Shown here one piece after another: positions 5,337-5,356 of a stretch of 5,356 nucleotides of DNA. The position numbers were made by a program, and so were the translations under genes. This DNA comes from Deltaproteobacteria bacterium (GTDB lineage: Bacteria; UBA10199; SBBF01), in NCBI GenBank assembly GCA_016207765.1, contig JACQOY010000255.1, forward strand, positions 1 through 5,356, given 5' to 3'. The number at the start of each line of letters is the position of its first letter. Position 1 is the stretch's first letter. Below the pieces are notes generated by a model. The model was given only the letters and a program-made list of their open reading frames with translations. It had not been told where the DNA came from and did no database searches.

Positions 5337-5356
5337 AGACACCCCCTGTACAGCAC

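Larger units (their letters stand above)
5236..5356. other. non-coding upstream region of the MNT-HEPN operon
   Basis: This 121-bp stretch to the window edge contains no convincing gene on either strand. It holds a candidate promoter for the minus-strand unit (5271-5300), two overlapping inverted repeats (5291-5336) and a perfect 8-bp palindrome CTGTACAG (5346-5353). The A/T-rich part (5241-5277) lies next to the MNT start. Confidence 0.6.

Noticed and set aside
5291..5356. Terminal inverted repeat of an insertion sequence at the right edge.
   Set aside because: No transposase, matching second end or target duplication is visible in the window, so it cannot be supported beyond noting the inverted repeats.

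Overview
The window reads as a bacterial, probably Gram-negative, chromosomal segment of moderate G+C. Gene content (an AddA/RecB-type nuclease, a dCache histidine kinase, a FetAB-type exporter, an MNT/HEPN pair) and two kinds of dispersed palindromic repeat would fit a deltaproteobacterium-like or Nitrospirota-like lineage. That placement is an impression, not a demonstrated assignment.

Layout. At the left edge (1-582, + strand) is the C-terminal end of a RecB/AddA-family PD-(D/E)XK nuclease whose 5' part lies outside the window. A palindromic repeat (403-476) is carried in frame inside it. Everything else runs on the minus strand and looks like one six-gene transcription unit, read from right to left: MNT nucleotidyltransferase (5235-4915), HEPN protein (4918-4526), dCache-HAMP histidine kinase (4529-2784), FetA-like ABC ATPase (2787-2128), FetB-like permease (2027-1269) and a receiver-domain response regulator (1240-545). 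The last gene converges on the nuclease gene and the two overlap by 38 bp. The right edge (5236-5356) is non-coding, with a candidate promoter overlapped by inverted repeats.

How the genes may work together. The first four genes of the unit are joined by three identical 4-nt ATGA stop/start overlaps, so their translation is probably coupled. A periplasmic-sensing kinase and a response regulator flank a FetAB-type exporter (the family is implicated in iron export and metal or oxidative stress in E. coli). The regulator has no recognisable DNA-binding domain. A MNT/HEPN pair, normally regarded as a toxin-antitoxin module, heads the operon, and both of its proteins depart from the canonical catalytic motifs. 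The single real gap inside the unit, between fetA and fetB, is filled by a palindromic repeat that also supplies the fetB Shine-Dalgarno sequence.

The main candidate for something undescribed is this joint MNT-HEPN / kinase / exporter / stand-alone regulator operon. No CRISPR array, RNA gene or transposase was seen.
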